A DNA stretch of 19,787 nt from CAZVAR01 sp964625225 (GCA_964625225.1 CAZVAR010000065.1:1-19787); one strand, 5' to 3'; numbered from the stretch's first letter, positions 1 through 8,959 are shown. The notes: generated by a model not told the origin, from the letters alone. Numbers and translations are program-made.

Positions 1-2
1 GC

Positions 3-233
3 TACTGGTGGAACTCCGACCGCTACCTCGGGCCGGCGGCGCTGCTGCAGGCCTACCGCTGGATCATCGACAGCCGCGACGAGGCGACCGGCGAGCGGCT
101 CGACAATCTCGAGGATCCGTTCCGGCTCTACCGCTGCCACACCATCATGAACTGCACCCGCACCTGCCCCAAGGGCCTCAACCCGGCCAAGGCGATCGCC
201 GAGATCAAGAAGCTGATGGTAGCGCGGCGCTGA
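3..233 (+). CDS. sdhB: Succinate dehydrogenase iron-sulfur subunit, C-terminal fragment
   Basis: The last 76 residues of SdhB, the iron-sulfur subunit of respiratory complex II, which passes electrons from the flavoprotein SdhA to quinone at the inner membrane. The start lies outside the window. The visible part carries the C-terminal ferredoxin-like segment: a WWNSDRYLGPAAL stretch, then the cysteine cluster in CHTIMNCTRTCPKGLNP, which supplies ligands for the [3Fe-4S] and [4Fe-4S] centres and matches known SdhB proteins closely. The gene ends IKKLMVARR-stop, a normal end for the family. An intrinsic terminator 30 bases downstream suggests it is the last gene of an sdhCDAB operon running in from the left. 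The identification is firm; only its completeness is limited by the window edge. Confidence 0.96.
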   Translation, partial: YWWNSDRYLGPAALLQAYRWIIDSRDEATGERLDNLEDPFRLYRCHTIMNCTRTCPKGLNPAKAIAEIKKLMVARR

Positions 234-263
234 CGCGCCGCGCGCCGCGCCGCCCTGCCGACG

Positions 264-298
264 GCCCTTCCCGCCCGGCGCGGGAGGGGCTCTTTTCT
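264..298 (+). terminator. Intrinsic terminator after sdhB
   Basis: An 11-bp stem (264-274 pairing with 280-290, with one G-U wobble) encloses a 5-base loop and is followed directly by TCTTTTCT at 291-298. It sits 30 bases past the sdhB stop, which fits rho-independent termination of the sdh operon. Confidence 0.85.
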
Positions 299-762
299 GC
301 CGTCGTGTCCGAAGGGGCCGAAGTCACCGCCGGATTCGCATAGCTGGAGAGGCATCGATCCGGATGCCGTTCTCCGGCTGACGGGGCCGGTCAGCAAGGC
401 CGGCGGCGCCCCGGCCGGCGAGAAGCCGGAACGACGGGATTGTGGGCCGCGCGTCCGGCCGGAGAGTCCGGGCCGATACGGACCCGGGTCGGCCCGCAGC
501 GGCCTCGGGGGTGGCGGATCGGGAAAGGAGCTCGGTCGTTCGGCCCGAATCGGGCGCGCAGCCCGCACCATCCGCCCGGGGGCGTTCCGTTCCGGGGCGG
601 ATCGCGGCGCGACCGCGGGCGGAGCCGGCATGGCGCGCCGGGCGGGGAGACGCTGGACGTGTGCCCCGCTTTTCCGTCACCGCGACAGGCTGCGCATCCG
701 GGGCGCCTCGGCCGCCCCGGCGAGGGCGGGGGCGATCGACGGCAGCGGTGCTCGGTCCCGGA
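299..762. other. Gene-free GC-rich stretch between sdhB and asd
   Basis: About 460 bases with no convincing gene. Open frames exist on both strands, but they are Arg/Pro/Ala-rich translations of GC-rich DNA, lack a good SD and match no family I know. Two weak structures are visible. One is a plus-strand hairpin (642-647 with 664-669) followed by four T at 670-673. The other is a GC hairpin (713-718 with 729-734) just past the asd stop on the minus strand, which could help end asd transcription but has no U-tract. I see no tRNA or other recognisable RNA here. Confidence 0.5.
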
Positions 763-1776
<1,014 letters not shown>

Positions 1777-1802
1777 GGCTGCTGGCCCTTGTGACATGTC
1801 CG

Positions 1803-1834
1803 AAAAAAGCGGCCCGTCCTCGAGAGACGGCCGC
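1803..1834 (-). terminator. Intrinsic terminator inside the asd leader (possible attenuator)
   Basis: Read on the minus strand, GCGGCCGTC (1834-1826) pairs with the GAC and GGCCGC segments of the other arm (1818-1809), with one bulged base. Six U follow at once (A-run 1803-1808 on the plus strand). It lies only 27 bases before the asd ATG and points towards asd. No gene ends upstream on this strand, so it is either a leader attenuator or the end of a small RNA. The hairpin and U-tract are clear; the regulatory role is inference. Confidence 0.65.
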
Positions 1835-1840
1835 AACCGC

Positions 1841-1906
1841 TCACTTACGCGCCGGTCGGCCCGATTTCAAGATCGCGGTGGTCCGCCGAGACATACCGGC
1901 GGCCAT
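1841..1906 (-). CDS. Candidate leader peptide upstream of asd
   Basis: A 21-codon frame starting at ATG 1906 and reading MAAGMSRRTTAILKSGRPAR plus a final K. Its stop codon lies 6 bases before the terminator hairpin at 1834-1803. A weak SD-like GGAAAG lies 7 bases before the ATG. The Thr-Thr-Ala-Ile-Leu-Lys run includes residues of the aspartate family, the products of the asd pathway, but control codons are fewer than in classical leaders such as thrL. A hairpin within it (1902-1897 with 1888-1883) and a GGCCGC at the start codon, complementary to the GCGGCC arm of the terminator, would allow alternative folds. It could equally be a chance frame; there is no direct evidence of translation. 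Confidence 0.3.
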   Translation of the reverse strand: MAAGMSRRTTAILKSGRPARK

Positions 1907-1986
1907 GGAATTACTTTCCGCCGTCGTGCGTTTAGACCCCTGGCGGCCGGCACGGCCGCGGAACGCAAGGTCGGGAGCCGTTGTCC

Positions 1987-2577
1987 ATGGAGTTCGCCCG
2001 GTTCGAGGCGCGATCGCTGTTCGCCCGGCTTGCGGTCGAGCTGGGGCCCGTCTTCCTGTTCTTCGGCCTGGTGCAGCTCTACGACATCTTCGTCGCAACC
2101 TTCGCCTTCATGGTCGCCACCGGCGCCGCCGCCCTGGTCTCCTGGCGGCAGGAACGGCGCCTCCCCGTCCTGCCGCTGATCGGTGTCGCCTTCGCCGCCA
2201 TCTTCGGCGGCATCACGCTGGCGCTGCGCGACCCGCTCTGGATCGTGCTGCGGCCGACCATCTACAATCTCCTGGCCGCCGCGGTCCTGGTGGTCGCGCT
2301 GCAACGCGGCCGGCTAATCCTGAAGAGCGTGTTCGGCAGCGGCCTCGCGATCTCCGATTCGGCTTGGCGGGCGCTGACCTGGCGGCTGATCGGCTTCCTG
2401 ATTTGCCTGGGCCTTCTCAACGAACTCGTCTGGCGCAGCTTCGGGATCGAGTTCTGGGTGGCGTTCAAGGCCTTTGCCGTTCCGATTCTCGACCTGCTGT
2501 TCCTCGCCCTCAACTGGCCGTTCGTCAGCCGCCAGCACCTGCGGGGGCGGGAGGCGGGTGCGGCACTGGGCAACTGA
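1987..2577 (+). CDS. yciB: Inner-membrane septation protein YciB/IspZ family
   Basis: Polytopic inner-membrane protein of the intracellular septation protein A family (YciB, also called IspZ), linked in other bacteria to cell-envelope integrity and division-machinery interactions; the biochemical activity is not well defined. The 196-residue translation shows about five or six hydrophobic segments and family hallmarks: GPVFLFFGLVQLYDIFVAT near residues 20-38, a FGGITL stretch, RPTIYNLL, and the C-terminal LNELVWRSFGIEFWVAFKAF region. I prefer ATG 1987 because GGGAG lies 9 bases upstream; an in-frame TTG at 1981 would sit too close to that SD. It diverges from asd and converges on the esterase at 2651-3613 across 73 bases. 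Confidence is high for the family and moderate for the exact cellular role. Confidence 0.9.
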   Translation: MEFARFEARSLFARLAVELGPVFLFFGLVQLYDIFVATFAFMVATGAAALVSWRQERRLPVLPLIGVAFAAIFGGITLALRDPLWIVLRPTIYNLLAAAVLVVALQRGRLILKSVFGSGLAISDSAWRALTWRLIGFLICLGLLNELVWRSFGIEFWVAFKAFAVPILDLLFLALNWPFVSRQHLRGREAGAALGN

Positions 2578-2650
2578 GTCGGGCGCCCGCGGCGCGCGGC
2601 GGGGCGGGCACGCCCGGCCGCAAAGGCCGCCCGTCGCAGGTGCGTTGGTT

Positions 2651-3613
2651 TCAGAGTGAACGGGCGCGCGCCCCGGCAAGCCGCGGCCGGGTGCCCCGCG
2701 CGCGTGTCCGGCGCGTCACCGTCTCCAGGAAAGCGAACAGGGCCGCGTCGGACCGGCGCAGCGTCTCCTCGTTGCGGAGGATGTGGTAGCCGCTCGTCCT
2801 GATGCCGCGGGCGAGGATTGCGGCCCGGCTCGGAAGTCCCGTCATCCGCAGTCCGGTCGCGGTGTCGCGGATCTCGTTGCTGCGATCCACCAGCATCTCG
2901 CAGCCCGCCAGGCTGAACAGCACGAAGCGGCGCTCGACATCGTCGCTGTCCCATTGGTGGTAGGTGTCGGGAAACACGGTCAGGTCCACCGGCGAGCCGC
3001 CGCGCCGCAGATCCTCGGCGATGTCGCGGGTCCGGCGGATCGAGACGTTCCGGTCCAACGCGCCGAGCATGATCTTGACCGGCGCTCCCGTGGCGGTCGG
3101 CTCCTCGAGCCGCGGCACGCTGCACCCGTAATAGGCGACGTGGCCTGCGAAGCGGAGGCCGTCGGGGACGAAGGTCCGGCGGATCTGCTCGTATGCGGCC
3201 AGCACGCTGCACATCGCGCCGTAGGAGAAGCCGATCACACAGATTCTGTCCGGATCCACCGCCGGATGTTCGGCCAGGCGACGGAGCGCTCCGTAGGCGT
3301 CGGCCAGCATCATCGACTCGGTGACGAGCAGCGCCCGCTTCGTATGGATGTGTCCGGCGGCTCCTCGCGCGCCGAAGGTATCGACCACGAGTGTGACATA
3401 GCCCTGGTCGGCCAGCTTGCGGCCGTAAGTCCTCTCGCGCGCGTCCTTCAACCCGCCCAGCCCCTCCAGCAGGACGACGGCGGGACGGCCGACGCCCGGG
3501 CCGCGCGGCATGAACAGGTGGCCGATGCCGTCGACGACCCGGTCCCGCACCTCCGGCGTCTCCATATCGCGGAGAACGAAGGGATTCCGTGTCGGGAACG
3601 TGATCGTCTCCAC
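2651..3613 (-). CDS. Dienelactone-hydrolase-like alpha/beta hydrolase
   Basis: A 320-residue probable cytosolic alpha/beta hydrolase of the dienelactone hydrolase family. The fold is visible from strand/loop PAVVLLEGLGGL (about 45-55), the nucleophile elbow GFSYGA (S130), the acid in MLGALD (D187), and the histidine in DTYHQWD (H219). Classical dienelactone hydrolases use Cys in this elbow; here it is Ser, as in many esterase-like members, so the substrate cannot be read from the family. There is no signal peptide. The C-terminus runs on for about 40 Arg-rich residues past the core. The GTG at 3613 is chosen because a perfect AAGGAG (3622-3627) lies 8 bases upstream; a further GTG at 3637 has no SD. 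It is divergent from the MFS gene at 3762. Hydrolase fold is sure; substrate unknown. Confidence 0.85.
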   Translation of the reverse strand: METITFPTRNPFVLRDMETPEVRDRVVDGIGHLFMPRGPGVGRPAVVLLEGLGGLKDARERTYGRKLADQGYVTLVVDTFGARGAAGHIHTKRALLVTESMMLADAYGALRRLAEHPAVDPDRICVIGFSYGAMCSVLAAYEQIRRTFVPDGLRFAGHVAYYGCSVPRLEEPTATGAPVKIMLGALDRNVSIRRTRDIAEDLRRGGSPVDLTVFPDTYHQWDSDDVERRFVLFSLAGCEMLVDRSNEIRDTATGLRMTGLPSRAAILARGIRTSGYHILRNEETLRRSDAALFAFLETVTRRTRARGTRPRLAGARARSL

Positions 3614-3621
3614 GACGGCAG

Positions 3622-3627
3622 CTCCTT
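3622..3627 (-). promoter_or_regulatory. Shine-Dalgarno deciding the GTG start of the esterase
   Basis: AAGGAG on the minus strand, 8 bases before GTG 3613. It sets the start there rather than at the GTG 24 bases upstream. Confidence 0.75.
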
Positions 3628-3761
3628 GTCGAAACACGCGAATTCAACCCGCCGCGAAGCATCATGGTTCCCGCGGCCGGGCGCGCCGGCTGACAAGGCG
3701 CGCTCGCGCGGGTTAGCCTGCGGGCACCGGATCGCGGATTTCCGCCACGCAGTCCCTCCCG

Positions 3762-5012
3762 ATGCCGAAAGAAGAGCCCCCACCGCCCGCGCCCGCGGCG
3801 CCGACCGCGCTCCTGAGCGATCGCAACTTCCGCCGCGCCTGGGCCGCGGGCGCGCTCGCGCAGACGATGCGCTGGCTCGAGGTGCTGGTGGTCAGCGTCT
3901 TCGTGTTCCGGCTGACCGAATCCGAGCTACAGGTTGCACTGGTTCTGTTCCTGCGGATGCTGCCCAGCTTCCTGTTCGGTGCCCTCACCGGGGTGGTGGC
4001 CGAGCGGTTCGATCGCAAATGGCTGGTCGCGGGCGGCCTGAGCGTGCTCTCGGTCGCTTCGGCGGTGCTCGGCCTGCTCGTTCTGACCGACCGCATCGCC
4101 GTTTGGCACGTCGCCGCCGGCGTGTTCCTCAACGGGCTGTTCTGGTCGATGGACCATCCGGTGCGGCGCACGCTGATGGGCGATCTGGCCGGGCCGGGCG
4201 GGGTCGGCCGGGCCATGGGGCTGGACTCCTCGACCTCCAACGCGACCCGGATGCTCGGTCCGCTGATCGGCGGCTTGCTGCTGGACGTGATCGGCATGGC
4301 CGGCGCCTACTTCCTGGGGACGCTGCTGTTCGCCACCGCCGCCCTGCTGATCGGGTCGGTCGCCTATGCGTCGCCGCGCTCCGGCGCGCGCGACGCCAAC
4401 CTGCTCGCGAACATCCGCGAGGGGCTCCGCTACGTCCGCTCCGAGCGCGTGATCCTCGGCACGCTCGCCGTGACGCTGTTCATGAACTTCTGGGGTTTCG
4501 CCTATGTCGGCATGGTGCCGGTGATCGGGAAGGAGGTGCTCGGCCTCGGCGCCTTCGCGAACGGCGTGCTGATGGCCGCGGAAGGGTTCGGCGCCTTCGT
4601 CGCCGCCCTGGTGATCGCCTGGCGGGTGCGGCCGCACCATTACACGCGGCTCTATTTCTGGGGTTCGGTGCTGTTCCTCGGCTCGGTCCTGCTGTTCGCC
4701 CGCGCGAACAGCCTTGCGGCGGCGATCGCGGCCCTGCTGTTCGCCGGCCTGGGCTTCGCCGCCTTCGCCGCGATGCAGAGCACGATCGTTCTCGCCGCGT
4801 CCGCCCCGGCGCTGCGGTCACGCGCCATGGGGATCGTCGCCGTCAGCATCGGCGGCGGCGCCCCGCTCGGCATCCTCCATATCGGACTGCTGGCCGACTG
4901 GCTCGGCGCACCCGGCGCGGTGACGGTCAGCGTGATCGAGGGGCTGGCCGCGCTCGCCCTGGCCGCCTGGCTCTGGCCCGAGCTGCTGCGCCCGTTCCGG
5001 CCGCGGCGCTGA
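3762..5012 (+). CDS. MFS transporter, EntS/transmembrane secretion effector-like
   Basis: A 416-residue inner-membrane major facilitator protein with about 12 hydrophobic segments, resembling the EntS-like exporter group that pumps siderophores and small molecules out by proton antiport. The family-typical opening LLSDRNFRRAWAAGALAQ is at 17-34. The loop 2-3 signature GALTGVVAERFDRK is at 73-86, followed by the WSMDHPVRRTLMGDL region characteristic of this group and a central cytoplasmic loop (ANIREGLRYVRSERVI). ATG 3762 has no clear SD; a later Met at residue 36 would remove conserved sequence, so the upstream start is kept with moderate certainty. Its stop lies 16 bases from the end of the convergent GH3 gene. 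Direction and substrate are not readable; export of a product of the neighbouring acylase/GH3 genes is a guess from proximity only. Confidence 0.88.
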   Translation: MPKEEPPPPAPAAPTALLSDRNFRRAWAAGALAQTMRWLEVLVVSVFVFRLTESELQVALVLFLRMLPSFLFGALTGVVAERFDRKWLVAGGLSVLSVASAVLGLLVLTDRIAVWHVAAGVFLNGLFWSMDHPVRRTLMGDLAGPGGVGRAMGLDSSTSNATRMLGPLIGGLLLDVIGMAGAYFLGTLLFATAALLIGSVAYASPRSGARDANLLANIREGLRYVRSERVILGTLAVTLFMNFWGFAYVGMVPVIGKEVLGLGAFANGVLMAAEGFGAFVAALVIAWRVRPHHYTRLYFWGSVLFLGSVLLFARANSLAAAIAALLFAGLGFAAFAAMQSTIVLAASAPALRSRAMGIVAVSIGGGAPLGILHIGLLADWLGAPGAVTVSVIEGLAALALAAWLWPELLRPFRPRR

Positions 5013-5028
5013 GCGGCCGCAATCCCCG

Positions 5029-6564
5029 TCAGCCGGGCGCGCCCGCCGCGGCCGCCCGCAGCGAGGCGAACAGCTCGCCGTCGGTGATGATGCGCGGCAC
5101 CTTGTTCTGCCCGCCGAGCCGGCCGCGCGCGTGCATCCAGGCGGCGAAGGTCCCGGGCGGTACGGCCTGGACCCGGGGCGGGGCCATGCCGAAGCCGCCC
5201 GCCCGATGGTCGCGATAGTCCGGGTTGGCGTCCGCGAGATGCGCATCCACCGCCCGGGCGAAGGCGTCGATGCGGTCCGCGCCCGGCACCTCGCCGGCGA
5301 ACTCCACGACATAGAGATGGCCGCCGGTCTCCCCGGCCCGCTCGGGATAGACCGGCCCCACCGAATAGTCGGCGATCTCGGCCCCGATCGCGGCGGCGGC
5401 CGCGGCCACCGCCGCCTCGATCTCCTCGCCGATCAGATGCTCGCCGAAGGCCGACAGCATGTAGGAGATGCGCCCGGTCACCAGCAGCCGCGGAGGCCGG
5501 GTCTCGACGAACCGCACCGTGTCGCCCAGCAGATAGGCCCAGGCGCCGGCGCATGTGCTCATCACCACCGCATAGTTGACGCCGGGCTCGATGTCGGCCG
5601 CCCAGAAGCGTCTCGGCGCCGGCCCGTCCAGCTCCTCGGCCGGCACGAACTCGTAGAAGATGCCGATGTCCAGCAGCATCCGCAGGCCCTCGCCGGTGCC
5701 GCGATCGGCGATCGCGATGAAGCCTTCGCTCGCCGGATAGACCTCGCGCAGCTCGGCATGGCTGCCCTCCAGCAGGCGCTCGAACCGCGCCCGGTACGGG
5801 CCGAAATTGACGCCGCCATGCACCAGCAGCTCGAGATTGGGATAGAGCCGGGCGATCCGCGGCTCGTCGTCGCCGCGCATCGCGGCGAGCTTGTCGAAGA
5901 ACAGCAGCAGCCAGCTCGCCGTCCCGCCGAGCGTCCGGATGTCCTCGGCCAGCGACAGGCGGCCGACCGTCTCGATCTTCTGCTCCCAGTCGGCGATCAG
6001 CGCGAGGTGGCGCGGCGGGAAGTAGAACGGCTCCGCCCAGCGCGGGACCTCGGCGGCGGCGATGCCGGAGAGATCGCCGCTATGGATCCCCGGCGCCTCC
6101 TCGCTGAGCGCGGTGCTGCCCCCCAGCATGAAGTTCTTACCGCCGAGCACGCGGCTCGTCGGGCGGTTCCGAACGTGAAAGGTCAGCAGGTCGAAGGCGG
6201 CCCATTTGTTGGAGGCGATCATCTCGCGCGAGACCGGGACGTATTTGGTCTTGCCGCTGGTGGTGCCGGAGGTGAGGGCGAAGTAGGGGATGGCGCCCGG
6301 CCAGCTCGCGCCGGCGAGGTGCGGGAAGGTGGGTTCCCAATATTCGGACCAGAACGCCTCGTAGCGCCGGATCGGTACCCGGGCCTGGAAATCGGCGACG
6401 TCGCGGATGCCGGCGAAATCGTGATCGCGCCCGAACCTTGTGTCCCGCGCACGCCGCACCAGCCGCAGCAATTGCCGCCGCTGCGTCGCGGCGGGATCCT
6501 GCCGATGCAGTGCGGCCGCGCGCCGGCGGGCATAGAGGCGGAGAAGGGGGGTTGCGTCGATCAT
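5029..6564 (-). CDS. GH3 auxin-responsive-promoter family acyl-adenylating amide synthetase
   Basis: A 511-residue member of the GH3 branch of the ANL adenylating enzymes. Plant GH3 proteins activate jasmonate, auxin or benzoate as acyl-AMP and join it to an amino acid. Bacterial GH3 proteins are common but mostly of unknown substrate. Visible motifs: phosphate-binding loop TSGTTSGKTK at 98-107, YPASEGF at 276-282, LGDTVRF at 346-352, the hinge region GRISYMLSAFGEHL at 364-377, and the C-terminal GGQNKVPR (K488 a likely catalytic lysine). All core motifs appear intact, so the enzyme should be active. It starts 25 bases after the stop of the acylase gene on the same strand, so the two are probably cotranscribed. 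SD before ATG 6564 is weak. Family certain; substrate unknown. Confidence 0.92.
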   Translation of the reverse strand: MIDATPLLRLYARRRAAALHRQDPAATQRRQLLRLVRRARDTRFGRDHDFAGIRDVADFQARVPIRRYEAFWSEYWEPTFPHLAGASWPGAIPYFALTSGTTSGKTKYVPVSREMIASNKWAAFDLLTFHVRNRPTSRVLGGKNFMLGGSTALSEEAPGIHSGDLSGIAAAEVPRWAEPFYFPPRHLALIADWEQKIETVGRLSLAEDIRTLGGTASWLLLFFDKLAAMRGDDEPRIARLYPNLELLVHGGVNFGPYRARFERLLEGSHAELREVYPASEGFIAIADRGTGEGLRMLLDIGIFYEFVPAEELDGPAPRRFWAADIEPGVNYAVVMSTCAGAWAYLLGDTVRFVETRPPRLLVTGRISYMLSAFGEHLIGEEIEAAVAAAAAAIGAEIADYSVGPVYPERAGETGGHLYVVEFAGEVPGADRIDAFARAVDAHLADANPDYRDHRAGGFGMAPPRVQAVPPGTFAAWMHARGRLGGQNKVPRIITDGELFASLRAAAAGAPG

Positions 6565-6589
6565 CGCCGGCGGCCCCGGTGCGGCCGGG

Positions 6590-8842
6590 TCACGGCGTCA
6601 GCACCGTCTCGTGCGGGAACCGCTCCCGGACCGTCTCGGGCGAGAGCGGAACCTGGATATACTGGCTTCGCCGCCACAGCGGGAACTGGTCGAGGAAGGT
6701 CGTGCTGCCGAGCCAGCCGTCCTGCCCGCCGAGCAGGACGAAGAAGTTGGCGTCCGGGTCGGCGAAGTCGGAGATGTGCCGCGCGTTCGCACCGAACCGG
6801 GCGGCATGGCGGTCGCCGGAGAAGCCGTGCGCCGTCTTCATCAGGCTCTCGTTGCTGCCGCCGACCGGCACGTCGACATAGCGGTAGCGCCGGCCGATGC
6901 CGGGTACCGTCCCGAAGGCATGGCCGAGCCGGAGGCGGTGCGCGTCGCCCCAGGCGCCCAGCCGCGCCAGGCCCTCGGCCGCCCGCTCCGTCGCCCGCTC
7001 GAGCGCGGCCGCGAGCGCCTGGGGTGCGACCGTCCTGAGATCCGCCCGCAGCAGCGCCCAGGGATCCCACGAGGCCGAGTAGATCGCCAGGTCCTCGTCT
7101 CCGTGCAGCGCATGCGCAAAGTGGTAGACGAGCAGCTCGAAGGCCAGGGCGCCGGCCGACTCGATCTCGTAACTTCCGTTCCAGGCGCGCAGCGCGGCGA
7201 ACAGCCGGCCGCGTTGCGCGCCGGCGGCCGTGTCCGGCTTCGCCAGGGCGAGCAGCGCATCCCGCAGTTCCAGCGCGGAGGGCAAGGTCACGTCGCGATG
7301 CAGCGCCGCCAGCCGCTCCGGCGTGATTGCCTCGTGGCCGCCGAGGAGCGCCGCGATCCGGCGGACACGGTCGTCCGGAGAGAAGAAGAACCCGACCGGT
7401 GCCGCGGTGGCCGCCGCCGGCCGGTTGTTGGCGGAGGCGACGAATCCCCGCTCCGGGTCGAGCAGCGACGGCAGGTCCTTGGCGGTGACGAAGCTCTCCC
7501 AGTGGCGCCGCGCCTCCGGGGCGACGAACAGGTCCGGTGGTGGCCGGCCGGGCCGGCGCGGCAGCTTGGCCGCCATCGCCTGCCCGACACGGCCGCGCGT
7601 ATCGGCATAGATCATGTTCTGTGCCGGAATGGCGAAGCCGTCGATGGCCCGGCTAAACTCGTCCCAGTTGCGTGCCCGGTTGACGGCGAGCATCGCCGTG
7701 ATCTCGTCGGTCGGCGTGTGGCCGACCCAGTGCAGCGCCAGCCGCCGATCCGGGGCGCGCAGCAGCGGCGTCTCCGAAACGACGGGACCGTACTCGGTAT
7801 CCCGGCAGACGATCTCGCGGTCGGCCCACCAGCGGACCTTGATCGTCTCCCGCCGCGGGATGATCGCGCTCTCCGGCAGGTCGGTCACGTCGAACAGCTC
7901 GCTGCTCGCGGCATGCAGGCTGGTGCCGCCCCAGCCGATCCAGGGATTGCGGCCGAAGGCCATCACCGGGACTCCCGGGATCATCATGCCGACCAGGTGA
8001 TAGCTCGGCGAGCGGTAGCCCGCGATCAGCCACAGATTGGGCAGCACGAAGGAGAGATGCGGGTCGCTGGCCAGCAGGGCGCCGCCGGTGGCGCTGCGCC
8101 GCGCGGCCACCGCCAGCGAATTGCTGCCGGGCCGTCCGAAGGCGCCGAGCCAGGTCTCGACCATATCGACGCTGGCGCCCGCACCGCCGGCGAAGCTGGG
8201 GACCGGAACGCCCTCGTCGGCCATCAGGCGCTGCCAGAGGCGCAGCCAGTCGGGCCGCCCGCGCAGCCGCAGCAGCCTCACCCACACGCGCCAGGTGAAG
8301 TCGGCGGCGGCGAGCCGCCCGAGCGCGAGGAGGTCGGCAACCGTCCAGCGCTCGGGCCGGAGGCGGTGGACGGCGAACTCGTGCGGCAGTACCGGCGCCC
8401 GGTCGATCATGACATTGAGGCCGTCGGCGAAGCCCTGCAGCCAGTCCCGGGTCGGCTCCGGGAGACGCGTCAGCATCTCCGGCACCGCCCGCGTGAGGTG
8501 CAGCGTGCGCACGGTCGCGTCAACCTCGACCGCCGCCGGGCCCAGCACCTCGGCGATCCGGCCCGTGGCGAGCCGTCGCATCGTTTCGAGCTGGGCCAGC
8601 CGCAGATGCGCATGCACCATTCCCAGCGCGACGGCGAGGTCGCGGTCGTGCCCGGCCTCGATGAAGGGCACCTGGTGTTCGTTCCACCGGATGCGGACCG
8701 GGGCGCGCAGCGGCAGATCGTGCGTCGGCAGATTGCCGAGCCGTTCCGGCAGCGTGACCCGGCGCGGCGTCCGCAGCAGTGCGTTGAGCCCGAGGCGGGC
8801 GGTCAGCAGGCCGATGCCGGCGATCGTACGAAACGAGAGCAT
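6590..8842 (-). CDS. Penicillin acylase family protein (N-terminal-nucleophile amidohydrolase)
   Basis: A 750-residue self-processing amidohydrolase of the penicillin acylase family, which includes beta-lactam acylases and acyl-homoserine-lactone acylases such as PvdQ and QuiP. Processing would cut at G239|S240 in FGRPG-SNSLAV, making S240 the N-terminal nucleophile of the beta chain. Conserved beta-chain features follow: ASDPHLSF around 258-265 and SANNRP (N472) near 470-475, the oxyanion/catalytic Asn region. The N-terminus (MLSFRTIAGIGLLTARLGLN) is a short hydrophobic segment, a possible export signal or anchor, consistent with a periplasmic enzyme. ATG 8842 is preferred over an upstream TTG at 8869, but neither has a good SD. 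It precedes the GH3 gene by 25 bases. Family certain; whether the substrate is an AHL, an N-acyl amino acid or something else cannot be told. Confidence 0.93.
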   Translation of the reverse strand: MLSFRTIAGIGLLTARLGLNALLRTPRRVTLPERLGNLPTHDLPLRAPVRIRWNEHQVPFIEAGHDRDLAVALGMVHAHLRLAQLETMRRLATGRIAEVLGPAAVEVDATVRTLHLTRAVPEMLTRLPEPTRDWLQGFADGLNVMIDRAPVLPHEFAVHRLRPERWTVADLLALGRLAAADFTWRVWVRLLRLRGRPDWLRLWQRLMADEGVPVPSFAGGAGASVDMVETWLGAFGRPGSNSLAVAARRSATGGALLASDPHLSFVLPNLWLIAGYRSPSYHLVGMMIPGVPVMAFGRNPWIGWGGTSLHAASSELFDVTDLPESAIIPRRETIKVRWWADREIVCRDTEYGPVVSETPLLRAPDRRLALHWVGHTPTDEITAMLAVNRARNWDEFSRAIDGFAIPAQNMIYADTRGRVGQAMAAKLPRRPGRPPPDLFVAPEARRHWESFVTAKDLPSLLDPERGFVASANNRPAAATAAPVGFFFSPDDRVRRIAALLGGHEAITPERLAALHRDVTLPSALELRDALLALAKPDTAAGAQRGRLFAALRAWNGSYEIESAGALAFELLVYHFAHALHGDEDLAIYSASWDPWALLRADLRTVAPQALAAALERATERAAEGLARLGAWGDAHRLRLGHAFGTVPGIGRRYRYVDVPVGGSNESLMKTAHGFSGDRHAARFGANARHISDFADPDANFFVLLGGQDGWLGSTTFLDQFPLWRRSQYIQVPLSPETVRERFPHETVLTP

Positions 8843-8908
8843 TCCGTCTGCAGCTCGAGCGCGTGGCAACGGGCTCGCAGTGCCCCGGACCCGTGCCCTG
8901 GGTTCACA

Positions 8909-8933
8909 AACTTCGGCCGGGGCCGGATGTTCC
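8909..8933 (-). promoter_or_regulatory. Degenerate EcfG-like promoter before the acylase gene
   Basis: On the minus strand GGAAC (8933-8929) is followed, after 16 bases, by AGTT (8912-8909), one mismatch from the EcfG pattern GGAAC-N16-CGTT. It lies 67 bases before the acylase ATG, in the only sizeable gap of this four-gene strand run. The mismatch makes it a weak call. Confidence 0.22.
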
Positions 8934-8959
8934 GCAGGGCGGCCGGAACCGGCCGATCC

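Noticed and set aside
642..673. Plus-strand hairpin followed by TTTT
   Set aside because: A 6-bp stem, 16-base loop and short T-run with no plus-strand gene ending nearby; sdhB already has its own terminator.
1960..1982. GGAAC followed by CGTT upstream of yciB
   Set aside because: Only 14 bases between the two elements and within 10 bases of the start codon; not a workable EcfG promoter.
2783..5218. Long plus-strand frame across the esterase and MFS genes
   Set aside because: Overlaps the real MFS gene in another frame and the esterase in antisense; no domain.
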